A stretch of DNA of 34,001 bases, taken from NCBI GenBank assembly GCA_021157925.1, contig JAGGVR010000018.1, positions 1 through 34,001 on the forward strand, read 5' to 3'. The notes below the pieces were generated by a model. That model ran no database searches, had not been told where the DNA came from, and was given only the letters and a program-made list of their open reading frames with translations. Shown piece by piece: positions 24,421 to 32,542 of the stretch (positions are counted from its first letter, which is position 1; the number at the start of each line of letters is the position of its first letter). The translations under genes were made by a program, and so were the position numbers. The DNA is from Staphylothermus sp. GTDB lineage: Archaea; Thermoproteota; Thermoprotei_A; Sulfolobales; Desulfurococcaceae.

Positions 24421-25779
24421 TTGAATAACGATTATTTCGGTTATAGGGGGGTTGTAGCCGATATACTTAGGAAAATAAATGCTTCGGTTGGAGATAGAAT
24501 AATTGTTAAGAAGAAAGATAAGGTATTTGAAGGACTGCTAATGCCTCGTGAAAAACTTTATGGTGATAAACCAATTATTGTGATCAAACTTGACAATGGT
24601 TATAATGTAGGTGTTCGCGTTGATAAATTTACGGAAATATATCTTAAGGAGAAACGCAGAGAGAGAAAATCTTTTCTTAGATATAAAGTAAAGACTCAGA
24701 GATCCGATTTGCCGAAGGTGGTGCTTCTCAGTACCGGTGGTACCATTGTTTCGAAAGTAGACTATGAAACTGGTGCTGTAAGACCTGCTCTGAGTGTTGA
24801 GGAGTTAACCGAGTTTATACCAGAGATAAGCGATATTGCTGTGCTTGATGCTAGAGAAGTACTTAATGTTTTTTCCGAAGACATCACTCCTAGAGACTGG
24901 GAAAGCATAGCAAGAGAAATATATAAAGAGATGAACGAGGGTGTTGATGGAGTAGTTGTAGCTCATGGAACAGATATGATGGCCTATACAGCTGCAGCAA
25001 TGGCTTTTGCTATTAGGAATAAGCCAGTACCGATAGTCTTCGTTGGTGCTCAGAGAAGTAGTGATAGACCAAGTTCTGATTCAGCATTTAACTTGTTATC
25101 AGCGTTCTTGACAGCTTCTCGAGCCCCTTTCGCTGAGTCTGTTGTAGTAATGCATGGCGAGACTGGTGATTCATATGCATTAGCTCATAGAGGCGTGAAA
25201 GTTAGGAAAATGCATACTAGTAGGAGAGATGCTTTTCAAACTATTAATGATAAACCACTAGCAGTGATAAAACCATATGAGAAGAAAATCATAATAGTTA
25301 ACAAGATAATAGAAGAGAGAAATAAGGATAAAGAACCTGTTCTTGAGAACAAATTTGATGAAAAAGTAGCCTTGATCAAAGCATATCCGGGTTTCCAAGT
25401 AGACATAATTCATTATTTTATTGATAAGAAGTATCACGGAATAGTTATTGAAGGATCAGGCCTAGGCCACATCACTAATAGAGCTGTTGAAGCTATTAGG
25501 AGGGCAGTTGAAGAAGAGATACCCGTAGTGATGACTAGTCAGTGTCTTTTCGGAAGAATTGATATGTTCGTATATAGTACTGGTAGGAGACTCATAGAAG
25601 CAGGTGTGATACCAGGAAATGATATGCTCCCAGAAACAGCTTATGTTAAGCTATCGTGGATTCTTGGTTCAAAGACGAGGAACTTAGACGAAGTCAAGGA
25701 GTTGATGACAACGAATATTGTTGGTGAAATGAACCCGCGTCTAACAATAGATTTGTTCCCGAGGTGGCCTCATACATGA
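24421..25779 (+). CDS. gatD: Glu-tRNA(Gln) amidotransferase subunit D
   Basis: GatD is the asparaginase-like subunit of the archaeal amidotransferase; it frees ammonia from glutamine or asparagine for GatE. The 452-residue protein has a small N-terminal beta domain (about 1-85), then the type I asparaginase core with [11 protein letters not shown] (catalytic Thr, about 102), [16 protein letters not shown] (Thr-Asp pair, about 180) and [30 protein letters not shown] and [18 protein letters not shown] mark the C-terminal half. The start is TTG 24421, preceded by AGGTG at close range. Its stop overlaps the GatE start as ATGA. The 198 bases upstream hold only A/T-rich promoter-like DNA. Confidence 0.96.
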   Translation: MNNDYFGYRGVVADILRKINASVGDRIIVKKKDKVFEGLLMPREKLYGDKPIIVIKLDNGYNVGVRVDKFTEIYLKEKRRERKSFLRYKVKTQRSDLPKVVLLSTGGTIVSKVDYETGAVRPALSVEELTEFIPEISDIAVLDAREVLNVFSEDITPRDWESIAREIYKEMNEGVDGVVVAHGTDMMAYTAAAMAFAIRNKPVPIVFVGAQRSSDRPSSDSAFNLLSAFLTASRAPFAESVVVMHGETGDSYALAHRGVKVRKMHTSRRDAFQTINDKPLAVIKPYEKKIIIVNKIIEERNKDKEPVLENKFDEKVALIKAYPGFQVDIIHYFIDKKYHGIVIEGSGLGHITNRAVEAIRRAVEEEIPVVMTSQCLFGRIDMFVYSTGRRLIEAGVIPGNDMLPETAYVKLSWILGSKTRNLDEVKELMTTNIVGEMNPRLTIDLFPRWPHT

Positions 25780-27701
25780 TTGGTAAACTGAACTATGAGG
25801 AAATAGGCCTTAAGGTTGGTTTAGAAATACATATACAACTAGATACTAGAGAGAAACTATTCTGTGGTTGTCCGACAAAACTGGTTGAAACCGATCCGGA
25901 AGACGTGTTTGTCAGAGAACTACGCCCAACTCGTAGCGAGTTAGGGGAAGTTGATGTAGCTGCTCTTCTCGAATGGAAGAAGGGTAGGAAGTATGAGTAT
26001 CATGCTCCTAGGACAGCTTCTTGTCTTGTGGAAGCTGATGAAGAACCTCCACATGAGCTTAATAGAGAAGCACTAGTAATAGCTTTAGCTGTAGCAAAAG
26101 CGCTCAACATGTATATAGTTGATGAGATCCATGTTATGAGAAAAATAGTTATCGATGGTAGTAATACAAGCGGTTTTCAGAGGACATCGATAATTGCCCT
26201 AGATGGGTACATAATGGATGGTGACAAGAAGATTGGTATACAAACACTTTGTTTAGAAGAAGATGCTGCTAGGAAACTAGGTGAGGAAAAGAACTTTGTA
26301 AAATACAAGCTTGACAGGTTAGGAATACCATTAATTGAGATAGCAACAGCACCAGATATTCATGACCCTGAGCAAGCAGAGAGAGTTGCTTTCAAAATAG
26401 GCCAACTAGTTAGATTAACAGGCAAGGCTAAGCGGGGACTTGGAACTATTAGGCAAGATCTTAATGTCTCGATAAAGGGAGGAGCAAAGATCGAGATAAA
26501 AGGTGTTCAACACTTATATCTCATATCTAAAGTTGTAGAGTACGAGGTAATGAGACAAGTTAAACTACTAGAGATCCGTGAAGAACTTATTAATAGATGT
26601 GTAAAAGAAGAAAACATACCTGAAACGATACATGATGTAACTGATTTATTCAAAGAAACAAGATCAAAGATCATTAGGAAAATTATAAATAGGAAAGGAC
26701 ACGGCGTCTATGCAATCGTACTCCCCGGTTTCAAAGGGCTTCTTGGAAAAGAAGTACAGCCCGGAAGAAGATTTGGAACAGAACTAGCAGATTATGCCAG
26801 AGTATGGGGAGGTGTCGGTGGCTTATTCCATACAGACGAGTTGCCCGGATATGGTATTAGTGAAGAAGAAGTGAAAAGATTATATGATAAGCTAGGTGCT
26901 GATAAAAATAAGGACGCGATCATAATAATTGCTGATGAAAAAGAAAAAGCATATAAAGCACTAAGAGCTGTTATACAGAGAGCTAAGCAAGCATTAAAAG
27001 GAGTACCTGAAGAAACACGTGCGGCTCACCCCGATGGGACAACAAAGTATACGAGGCCTAGACCCGGAGCTGCTAGAATGTATCCTGAAACGGATATACC
27101 TCCAGTAGAGATTACAGAGGAGTTACTAAGAGAAGCTGAGAAATATGTTCCAGAGCCCGTAGATGTAAAGTTGGAGAAATTCATAAGAGATTATGGGTTA
27201 AGCAAAGAACTTGCCAATGCTATATTAAATGATCTAAGACTAGACCTGTTTGAACAACTAGTAGAAAAATACAAGGATAGGCTCCCACCAAAATTAATAG
27301 CATCAACGCTCACAAATACTTTGAAGATGCTTAAAGGAGAAGGTATCCCAATAGAGAATATTTCTGATGAAGACATAGAAGAGACTTTGAAACTTGTTGC
27401 TGAAAACAAGGTCTCTAAGGAAGCGATACCCGAGATCTTATCATACATAGCCAAGCATCATGGAACAACACCTATGGAAGCAGCAGAGAAACTCGGATTA
27501 ACAAGAATAAGCGAAGAAGAGCTTGACAAAATAATAGAAGATGCAATAAGTCAGAACATGAAGATAATCATGGAGAAGCCCGAAAAAGCATTCAAGATCA
27601 TAATGGGTACTGTAATGAAAATAGTTCGTGGAAGAATTGATGGAAAAACTGTCGCTGAGCACGTGAGAAGAAAACTTCAAGAAATCCTTAAAAACAAATA
27701 A
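25776..27701 (+). CDS. gatE: Glu-tRNA(Gln) amidotransferase subunit E
   Basis: GatE phosphorylates the glutamate on Glu-tRNA(Gln) and amidates it with ammonia from GatD, so this cell probably makes Gln-tRNA by the indirect route. The 641-residue protein has the GatB-like kinase core: [20 protein letters not shown] near residue 10, [33 protein letters not shown], and the metal-binding Cys pair. A GatE-specific GAD (AspRS-like) insertion lies at about 290-400 ([34 protein letters not shown]). The C-terminus is the helical YqeY-like tRNA-binding tail. ATG 25776 overlaps the gatD stop, giving coupled translation. Confidence 0.97.
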   Translation: MIGKLNYEEIGLKVGLEIHIQLDTREKLFCGCPTKLVETDPEDVFVRELRPTRSELGEVDVAALLEWKKGRKYEYHAPRTASCLVEADEEPPHELNREALVIALAVAKALNMYIVDEIHVMRKIVIDGSNTSGFQRTSIIALDGYIMDGDKKIGIQTLCLEEDAARKLGEEKNFVKYKLDRLGIPLIEIATAPDIHDPEQAERVAFKIGQLVRLTGKAKRGLGTIRQDLNVSIKGGAKIEIKGVQHLYLISKVVEYEVMRQVKLLEIREELINRCVKEENIPETIHDVTDLFKETRSKIIRKIINRKGHGVYAIVLPGFKGLLGKEVQPGRRFGTELADYARVWGGVGGLFHTDELPGYGISEEEVKRLYDKLGADKNKDAIIIIADEKEKAYKALRAVIQRAKQALKGVPEETRAAHPDGTTKYTRPRPGAARMYPETDIPPVEITEELLREAEKYVPEPVDVKLEKFIRDYGLSKELANAILNDLRLDLFEQLVEKYKDRLPPKLIASTLTNTLKMLKGEGIPIENISDEDIEETLKLVAENKVSKEAIPEILSYIAKHHGTTPMEAAEKLGLTRISEEELDKIIEDAISQNMKIIMEKPEKAFKIIMGTVMKIVRGRIDGKTVAEHVRRKLQEILKNK

Positions 27702-27775
27702 TTAATTCAGTGGCGATGAAGAGTACTCCCGACAATGAATCGATGATTAGAAGGCATTTGGCGGAGCCTTGATAA

Positions 27776-27790
27776 TTTAATTATAATTAA
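27776..27790 (+). promoter_or_regulatory. TATA-like promoter of the candidate C/D RNA
   Basis: TTTAATTATAATTAA is centred about 26 bases before the C box region at 27810, the spacing expected for archaeal initiation near 27806-27808. It lies downstream of gatE and is not needed for any protein gene close by. Confidence 0.42.
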
Positions 27791-27805
27791 TTCTTGAAAT
27801 GTTTT

Positions 27806-27869
27806 AACAATGATGAGTATCCCCAAGAAGAGCTCTAAGCGATGATTTATGCACGAGCGTGCTGAGGTT
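27806..27869 (+). ncRNA. Candidate box C/D guide RNA
   Basis: A perfect C box ATGATGA (27810-27816) is followed by about 16 bases of possible guide, a degenerate D' (CTCT, 27833-27836), a C'-like GCGATGA (27839-27845), another 16-base interval, and a perfect D box CTGA (27862-27865), with a T5 run just after. A TATA-like promoter sits at the right distance upstream. Total size about 60 bases fits archaeal C/D RNAs. Caution: the second guide contains GCAC-GAGC-GTGC, which can fold on itself. Fibrillarin and Nop5 are encoded in the window. Target unknown. Confidence 0.5.
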
Positions 27870-27897
27870 TTTAATCCTTCAATATTATAGATAGTTA

Positions 27898-27981
27898 CAG
27901 TGGATGCTGAGCCTTGGCCGCTGCCGAGCCCATTCACATGTTCTATGGGTGGTGAGGAGATTGGTAGCCACTGATGAAACA
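27898..27981 (+). ncRNA. Candidate structured GC-rich RNA, possibly H/ACA-like
   Basis: This stretch is markedly GC-rich (near 60 percent by eye) in AT-rich surroundings, a classic sign of RNA genes in hyperthermophiles. CAGTGG (27898-27903) pairs with CCACTG (27968-27973), and inside it GCCCAT pairs with ATGGGT (27928-27933 with 27945-27950), extended by GCC against GGT across a GA bulge. ACA follows at 27979-27981. The shape recalls a one-hairpin H/ACA RNA, but I cannot define a pseudouridylation pocket. It overlaps the start of the next gene, so it could instead be a structured leader or simply coding sequence. Confidence 0.38.
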
Positions 27982-28335
27982 CAATTATTTAGGTTAACAA
28001 ATAATGTACGTTTAGAGCTTAGAAGGAAAGGATATAGGACAATGATAAAAACAGTGAACGAAAAAGATCTCTTTGGAAACAATATTAAATACGATATGAT
28101 CCATGCTATTTCTTGTGATGAAAAAACCATTATAACTATAAGGCTAGGATTTCTCGGGGACAAACATAGAGTGCATATAAGTGCGAAAACTAGTCATTTA
28201 GAAGACCTTGCCGATAAACTAGAAGATATTGGTTATAGAGTAGTTGATACTGAAGAAGAGCTAACTGCTTCAGCAATGTTTGAAACAAGGGAACTAGTCT
28301 CTAAGATCAAGAGAACACTTGAAACAATTAGCTAG
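27961..28335 (+). CDS. Hypothetical protein, 124 residues
   Basis: I do not recognise this protein. It is soluble, mixed alpha/beta and charged: LFRLTNNVRLELRRKGYRTMIKTVNEKD, then two strand-rich segments (DMIHAISCDEKTIITIRLG and KHRVHISAKTS) and a helical tail (HLEDLADKLEDIGYRVVD; MFETRELVSKIKRTLETI). The pattern suggests a small alpha/beta domain with possible nucleic-acid or protein contact. TTG 27961 is chosen because GGTGAGGAG ends just upstream; ATG 27904 in the same frame would add 19 residues (LSLGRCRAHSHVLWV) encoded by the GC-rich possible RNA. The next gene is about 80 bases downstream. Confidence 0.68.
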   Translation: MVATDETQLFRLTNNVRLELRRKGYRTMIKTVNEKDLFGNNIKYDMIHAISCDEKTIITIRLGFLGDKHRVHISAKTSHLEDLADKLEDIGYRVVDTEEELTASAMFETRELVSKIKRTLETIS

Positions 28336-28418
28336 GGATAAACCGCTTCATTTAAAGTGGTTAACTATTAATTCAAGTCTTGATTTATTCTTTTTACTAG
28401 TTAATGGTGATAGTGAAT

Positions 28419-29357
28419 TTGATAAACGTCGACGAATATATTGCGAAGAATCATTCTCTGCTATCATCTATGGGATTTTCCCAGAAAGAAGTATCTTCAT
28501 TATTAGGATTATCGCAGTCTTTTCTGTCGAGAAAGATTAGGAGATTAAACGAATATGGATATGTTCTCGAATACTATAATGTCTTTTTGGATAAACTCGT
28601 TTATCCTACTTGGATCTATTTTATCGAGTCTACACAAAGAATGCCTCTCAGTAAATGCTTCATTGATAAGAACTTCTACGCCCCAGATTTATTATTTTTC
28701 TCCCCCATAAGTAGATCTACATACATAGCATACTATATTTCTAGGAAACACAAGGATAGTGAAGAATCAAGTGGTCCTCTAAAACTTGATTCCATAGATT
28801 ACACTAAATGTAGAATCCACTATGATTATGTCAAAGAAACTATTATACCAATAGAAGACTTCGTAGATGAAAAAATATATATTTTGAATGGAATAAGGTC
28901 TTCAAACTTTAATGTGACAGTCGATGTATATGACGATTATATTGCAAGACTTTTCTTTATTTTAACTAATCCTCCGATAAAGTATTACGGACTAATGAAA
29001 TTAGTTAAAAGAATGACAATCAATACTTTTGCTCTAGATGTATTTAAAAATCATTACTATAGCCATGTTAGGGAGAAAATAGTTTTCAAGAGATACTTGT
29101 ATAGAAAGAAACCCCGCGAATATGTTATTTTAAGAATTATATCAACATCATTTAATCTTGTCGAGGAGTTATTAAACGAAATGTTTGCTAATCAGTTAAT
29201 CATTGGAATTGACCAAATATTCGTCCTGTCTTATCAACCAGTTTCTCTAGTTATACATTGCTGGGTGGATCCGGAGAAGATCTGGGATGATAGTATTGTT
29301 TTAGAAGAATTTTCAAATACATACTACTACATATACCTTGTAAGAAGAATACTTTAG
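28419..29357 (+). CDS. Helix-turn-helix protein of unknown function
   Basis: With TTG 28419 the protein has 312 residues. Residues about 12-50 (LLSSMGFSQKEVSSLLGLSQSFLSRKIRRLNEYGYV, in pieces) form a helix-turn-helix much like Lrp/AsnC or MarR proteins, with a following strand. The remaining 260 residues are rich in Tyr, Phe and Ile, with no effector domain I recognise. The start is a choice: GGTGA (28406-28410) is 8 bases before this TTG, while ATG 28404 overlaps that site. The PPP-type phosphatase gene follows after 16 bases, so the two are likely an operon; the pair suggests a signalling unit, which is inference. Confidence 0.72.
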   Translation: MINVDEYIAKNHSLLSSMGFSQKEVSSLLGLSQSFLSRKIRRLNEYGYVLEYYNVFLDKLVYPTWIYFIESTQRMPLSKCFIDKNFYAPDLLFFSPISRSTYIAYYISRKHKDSEESSGPLKLDSIDYTKCRIHYDYVKETIIPIEDFVDEKIYILNGIRSSNFNVTVDVYDDYIARLFFILTNPPIKYYGLMKLVKRMTINTFALDVFKNHYYSHVREKIVFKRYLYRKKPREYVILRIISTSFNLVEELLNEMFANQLIIGIDQIFVLSYQPVSLVIHCWVDPEKIWDDSIVLEEFSNTYYYIYLVRRIL

Positions 29358-29373
29358 ATGTGGAGGATTATTC

Positions 29374-30300
29374 ATGAAAATGGGTACGGATGATTTTTTA
29401 TCAATGGTATATAACTATATAAAGTCTCCAGAGAAAACTGTTGAGCTAATAAATAATGCCTTCTCTGAATTGTGTTTATCCCATGAATCTCTATGGTACA
29501 GGCCTCCCGGATACTACGAAATACTCGATTACGATGAAGTATATGTTATAGGAGATCTTCATGGAGATTATGAAACCTTAATAGAGATAATGAGTAAGGA
29601 GCAATTTATTGAAAAGCTCTCCGAGTATAGTGGTGTTAAAATAGTTTTTCTTGGTGATTATATAGATAGAGGAGCTTATCAATTAGAAGTCATTGCTTCT
29701 GTTTTACTTCTAAAATACTTGTTTCCCGAGAACATTGTCTTGCTAAGAGGTAATCATGAACCACCACCATTTCTTATTCCCTATCCACACGATTTTCCAG
29801 AACATCTAATTCAAAGATTCGGTGTTGAGGGCAAAGAGCTATATTATGAGTTCCTAAGGATCTTTCAAAAAATACCAGTAGTTGCTAGAATTCCTGAAAG
29901 AATCTTATTTTTACATGGTGGCGTGCCTCTTGAAGTTGTTAAGGCAAAATGTTTTGAAGAAGTATTCAGTATTGGTTATCCCACGATTGATGACTGGATT
30001 TTAGAGGAAATTATTTGGAGTGACCCCTTGAATAATCCAAGTGTACTTTATGAGTATTCTTTCCGGGGAGCAGGTATTCTTTATGGACCACAACTAACTG
30101 AGAAAATGCTACAATTAGCTAATACTAAATACATTGTTAGAGGACATGAAGCAATAGATGGTTACAAACTAGATCACGGGGGAAAAGTAGTAACACTATT
30201 TACTTCCAAAATACCCTATGGACTGATTCAAGGAAGCTATATGTATTTTAGGAAGGAAGATGATCTAAGCGATATAGAGCAATTTATTAAACTCATATAG
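29374..30300 (+). CDS. PPP-family serine/threonine protein phosphatase
   Basis: The 308-residue protein has all the signature metal motifs of PP1/PP2A-like phosphatases: GDLHGD (residues 60-65), FLGDYIDRG (about 91-99), LRGNHEPP (about 124-131), a His in LHGGVP, and VRGHEAIDGY with a last His in LDHGGKVVTLF. It should remove phosphate from Ser/Thr of proteins using two metal ions. The region between the GNHE and HGG motifs is normal in length, and no membrane segment or regulatory domain is present. GGAGG upstream of ATG 29374 is a strong ribosome binding site. It follows the helix-turn-helix gene on the same transcript. Confidence 0.94.
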   Translation: MKMGTDDFLSMVYNYIKSPEKTVELINNAFSELCLSHESLWYRPPGYYEILDYDEVYVIGDLHGDYETLIEIMSKEQFIEKLSEYSGVKIVFLGDYIDRGAYQLEVIASVLLLKYLFPENIVLLRGNHEPPPFLIPYPHDFPEHLIQRFGVEGKELYYEFLRIFQKIPVVARIPERILFLHGGVPLEVVKAKCFEEVFSIGYPTIDDWILEEIIWSDPLNNPSVLYEYSFRGAGILYGPQLTEKMLQLANTKYIVRGHEAIDGYKLDHGGKVVTLFTSKIPYGLIQGSYMYFRKEDDLSDIEQFIKLI

Positions 30301-30305
30301 AATTG

Positions 30306-30596
30306 TTAGAAAATCCAGAACCTCTTACCCTTCACATAAACCGTTAAGATACCGTTCTTATATACTGTTTTGATCTCTTTTATTTTAAACCATAGTTTTA
30401 TTTGTGTATAGTAGCTTTCGCTGGTATAGTCATCGTATCCGTATATATACAAACTTTTTTCTCTAAAAGCGATCTTAAAACTGTCATCGCTAAAAGAGTC
30501 TGCATAAATAATTATTTTTGCTTTGTTAAACCTTTTTTTCACAATATCGTAGCTAAGTGGTTTTGCCCATCTATAAATTGGTGAGAGACCCGCCAC
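30306..30596 (-). CDS. Small Hsp20/CS-domain-like protein
   Basis: From GTG 30596 the protein has 96 residues. FRRKSLYIYGYD-like strands and the end IKTVYKNGILTVYVKGKRF resemble the last strands of alpha-crystallin and CS domains, where a K-N-G-V-L motif is conserved (here KNGIL). The start is chosen because GAGGAGGT ends 8 bases before GTG 30596, with a TATA-like TATTTAAAAATAT just upstream; a longer frame reaching 30899 would collide with the oppositely oriented gene at 30746. The N-terminal half has no clear crystallin features, so this could be another small beta protein. Function, if a chaperone, is inferred. Confidence 0.55.
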   Translation of the reverse strand: MAGLSPIYRWAKPLSYDIVKKRFNKAKIIIYADSFSDDSFKIAFREKSLYIYGYDDYTSESYYTQIKLWFKIKEIKTVYKNGILTVYVKGKRFWIF

Positions 30597-30745
30597 CGAA
30601 ACTAACCTCCTCAGAATAATCATATTTTTAAATAAGTAATATTCTTTTCCATATTGAAACATTTTTATAAGTGAAAATAAGGGGGTCAGTTTATAAAAGG
30701 ATGTAAAAGTAATGAATTCCCAGAAAAAATGTGGTGTGTTTAGGC

Positions 30746-31063
30746 GTGGATAACGAGTCAGCCTTGCTTGAGTACTTTGCGGACCTAACTGAACAATACC
30801 TCGGCGACTTAATCGAAGAAGTAATTGAAGAATATTACTCAGATAAAATAGATATTTCGGCAGAATACGAAGACATTCTCGAATATATAATTGATACACT
30901 CATAGATGAGAACCTTAATGGAGATTATGATCCCGCTAAGTTTGAGAAACTACTTAGAACCTTTCTAAGACATAAAAACCTTGCAAGAATAGTTTTAAGC
31001 TACTTGATCTCAAAATATATTGAGGAAAACGAGAACTTCACGTATTTTGATGAGAATATTTGA
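30746..31063 (+). CDS. Small acidic protein, function unknown
   Basis: This 105-residue protein is strongly acidic and almost wholly helical (EYFADLTEQYLGDLIEEVIEE; EYEDILEYIIDTLIDENLNG; LRTFLRHKNLARIVLSYLIS). It has no Cys, membrane segment or known motif. GTG 30746 is preferred over GTG 30731: GGTGTG (30733-30738) lies about 7 bases before it. TTTATAAAAGG at about 30690-30701 would serve as a TATA box. It starts about 150 bases from the divergent Hsp20-like gene. A protein-binding role is conceivable but only a guess. Confidence 0.66.
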   Translation: MDNESALLEYFADLTEQYLGDLIEEVIEEYYSDKIDISAEYEDILEYIIDTLIDENLNGDYDPAKFEKLLRTFLRHKNLARIVLSYLISKYIEENENFTYFDENI

Positions 31064-31156
31064 GCAAAGCATTGTTTAGATATTTTCGTTTCGTTTACTT
31101 GTTTTATTGTACTTTAGCTCATTTTATAGTGGTATGTAGTATATTTATCGGGTGGG

Positions 31157-31990
31157 GTGATTGCAATAGGGAGACGGAGAAAGAAAACAAAGAAAATGGA
31201 GGCTGATGAGAAAACAAGTGAAACCACGAGTGTTTCTACCCAGGTTAAGCCAAAGAAGAAGAGAAGCAGGAAAAAGAAGGCACTTGATCTAGATAAGTTA
31301 GTTGATTCGCTTAAGGATACTATTAGTGATTTTCTTGGTTTGAATATACTTGGTATTCCGGAAGAGTTAATCAAGAAAATTGTTAGGGAAATACTTGATG
31401 TTGTAATAACTTCATCTTCTTATAAGCCTAGTACGGATACTATTTTGAAGAGAATTAATCGTCACTTGGACGTCGTTAGGATGATAATTGCTGCTAGAAT
31501 GCTTGAACATATGAAGGATTTTACGAATGAACAGCTGGAATTCATTGTTTATTATGGAGGAAAAATGATTATTCCAGAAGTTCCCCGTTTATATAGGGTA
31601 CTTGTTAAGAAAAAGCTCTTTGACCTAATTGATTATCTTAAATATGTCTGGGAAAAATACGGACGACCCTCTCCAGTTAAGTGTCCCAAATGTGGTTTTT
31701 ACTCAGTTATGCCTGATTCTACTTGTTTTATATGTGGTTACACAGTTACGGATGAATATCTTAGAAAGGAATTGGGTTTCGACGAAAAATTCAGAGAATA
31801 TATTAAGAATGCTAGCGTAGCTGAGCTTCAAGAAATAATTAATATTGGTTTTGTTCTTGTGGATAAAAACAACATATATAATCCGAAATATAGGCCTAGA
31901 AAACCAGGTTATTATTTCCCAATATATTTGAAGAAGCGAGATATATTATTAATAAGCGAGGAAATATCAAGGAGAAAAATCAAGATATGA
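31157..31990 (+). CDS. Zinc-ribbon protein of unknown function with basic N-terminus
   Basis: The 277-residue protein starts with a very basic, probably disordered tail (RRRKKTKKM and KPKKKRSRKKK within residues 6-42), has a helical middle, and a zinc ribbon CPKCGFYSVMPDSTCFICG near residues 174-192. The C-terminus is mixed. I do not recognise the family; nucleic-acid binding is likely. The start is unusual: GTG 31157 lies inside the GGTGGGGTGA ribosome binding site, and the TTG at 31161 is out of frame and quickly stops. ATA 31166 is at the ideal distance, and ATG 31197 would delete part of the tail. TTTATAG at 31122-31128 may be the TATA box. The CTG-start gene follows 15 bases later. Confidence 0.74.
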   Translation: MIAIGRRRKKTKKMEADEKTSETTSVSTQVKPKKKRSRKKKALDLDKLVDSLKDTISDFLGLNILGIPEELIKKIVREILDVVITSSSYKPSTDTILKRINRHLDVVRMIIAARMLEHMKDFTNEQLEFIVYYGGKMIIPEVPRLYRVLVKKKLFDLIDYLKYVWEKYGRPSPVKCPKCGFYSVMPDSTCFICGYTVTDEYLRKELGFDEKFREYIKNASVAELQEIINIGFVLVDKNNIYNPKYRPRKPGYYFPIYLKKRDILLISEEISRRKIKI

Positions 31991-32005
31991 ATGAGGTGTT
32001 GAAAA

Positions 32006-32173
32006 CTGACTGAACGAGACTATGTTTTAAGGAAATTAAGCAAGATAATGTTCCTAGCTGGAAATGGATTTTACCAGACTATCGGGGAAAATAAAGTTGC
32101 TAGTAAACTATTTCTTGAGATCATAAAAGAAGCATATAAGGCTGAAAGACACATATATCAGATGAATAATTAA
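32006..32173 (+). CDS. Small protein with an apparent CTG start
   Basis: The frame from CTG 32006 to TAA 32171-32173 encodes 55 residues beginning MTERDYVLRKLSKIMFLAGN if CTG is read as Met. No ATG, GTG or TTG lies in this frame near the ribosome binding site GAGGTG (31993-31998), which is 7 bases before the CTG, the spacing seen elsewhere in the window. The first in-frame ATG (32051) has no such site and would leave about 40 residues. The product is helical and basic, with no known motif. The stop runs into the AGGTG of the next gene, so three genes (31157, this, 32187) form a tight operon. It may have been missed in other genomes because of its start codon. Confidence 0.6.
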   Translation: MTERDYVLRKLSKIMFLAGNGFYQTIGENKVASKLFLEIIKEAYKAERHIYQMNN

Positions 32174-32186
32174 GGTGTTGAAAAAG

Positions 32187-32540
32187 ATGCCAATATTAGA
32201 GATCAGTCATAGATCAGAGCTATTAAGAGCATTGCAGAGCAATCAAGTAGTCATTATAGAGTATTCAGATCCTGAAAAAGACGAGAGTAAGTCTTTCAAT
32301 AGAATTATCAAGATGCTTTCAAAATATGCTGATCCCACAATATTGTTTCTAAGAATTAATATTAAAAAATCAAATATAAGTTCAGAATTGCCACGATCAC
32401 CATGTATAAGAGTCTATTACAAAGGTAAAGTTATTTTTGAACAAAAGGACTTGTTTGGAAAAGAAGACATGGACCTCTATGTTTTGAGAAGAGGCATTAG
32501 GTCTGTTTTTAAAACATACAATATACCGCTAAGGATCTAG
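32187..32540 (+). CDS. Thioredoxin-fold-like protein without a CxxC motif
   Basis: The 117-residue protein reads as a thioredoxin-like domain: NQVVIIEYSDPEKDESK where thioredoxins have their active-site loop, LSKYADPTILFLRINIKK as the next strand, SPCIRVYYKGKVIFEQ as the cis-Pro-like strand pair, and a final helix. The redox pair is missing, so it would not be an oxidoreductase; a binding or scaffold role is more likely. ATG 32187 lies 9 bases after AGGTG (32173-32177). It is the last gene of the unknown three-gene operon and converges on the next gene with 2 bases between. Confidence 0.68.
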   Translation: MPILEISHRSELLRALQSNQVVIIEYSDPEKDESKSFNRIIKMLSKYADPTILFLRINIKKSNISSELPRSPCIRVYYKGKVIFEQKDLFGKEDMDLYVLRRGIRSVFKTYNIPLRI

Positions 32541-32542
32541 GT

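Noticed and set aside
28336-28360. Imperfect hairpin CCGCTT/AAGTGG after the hypothetical gene
   Set aside because: The stem is short, has a G-T pair and no following T-run; too weak to call a terminator.
30597-30899. N-terminal extension of the Hsp20-like gene to 30899
   Set aside because: It would overlap the acidic-protein gene on the other strand, and a strong ribosome binding site and TATA-like element support GTG 30596 instead.
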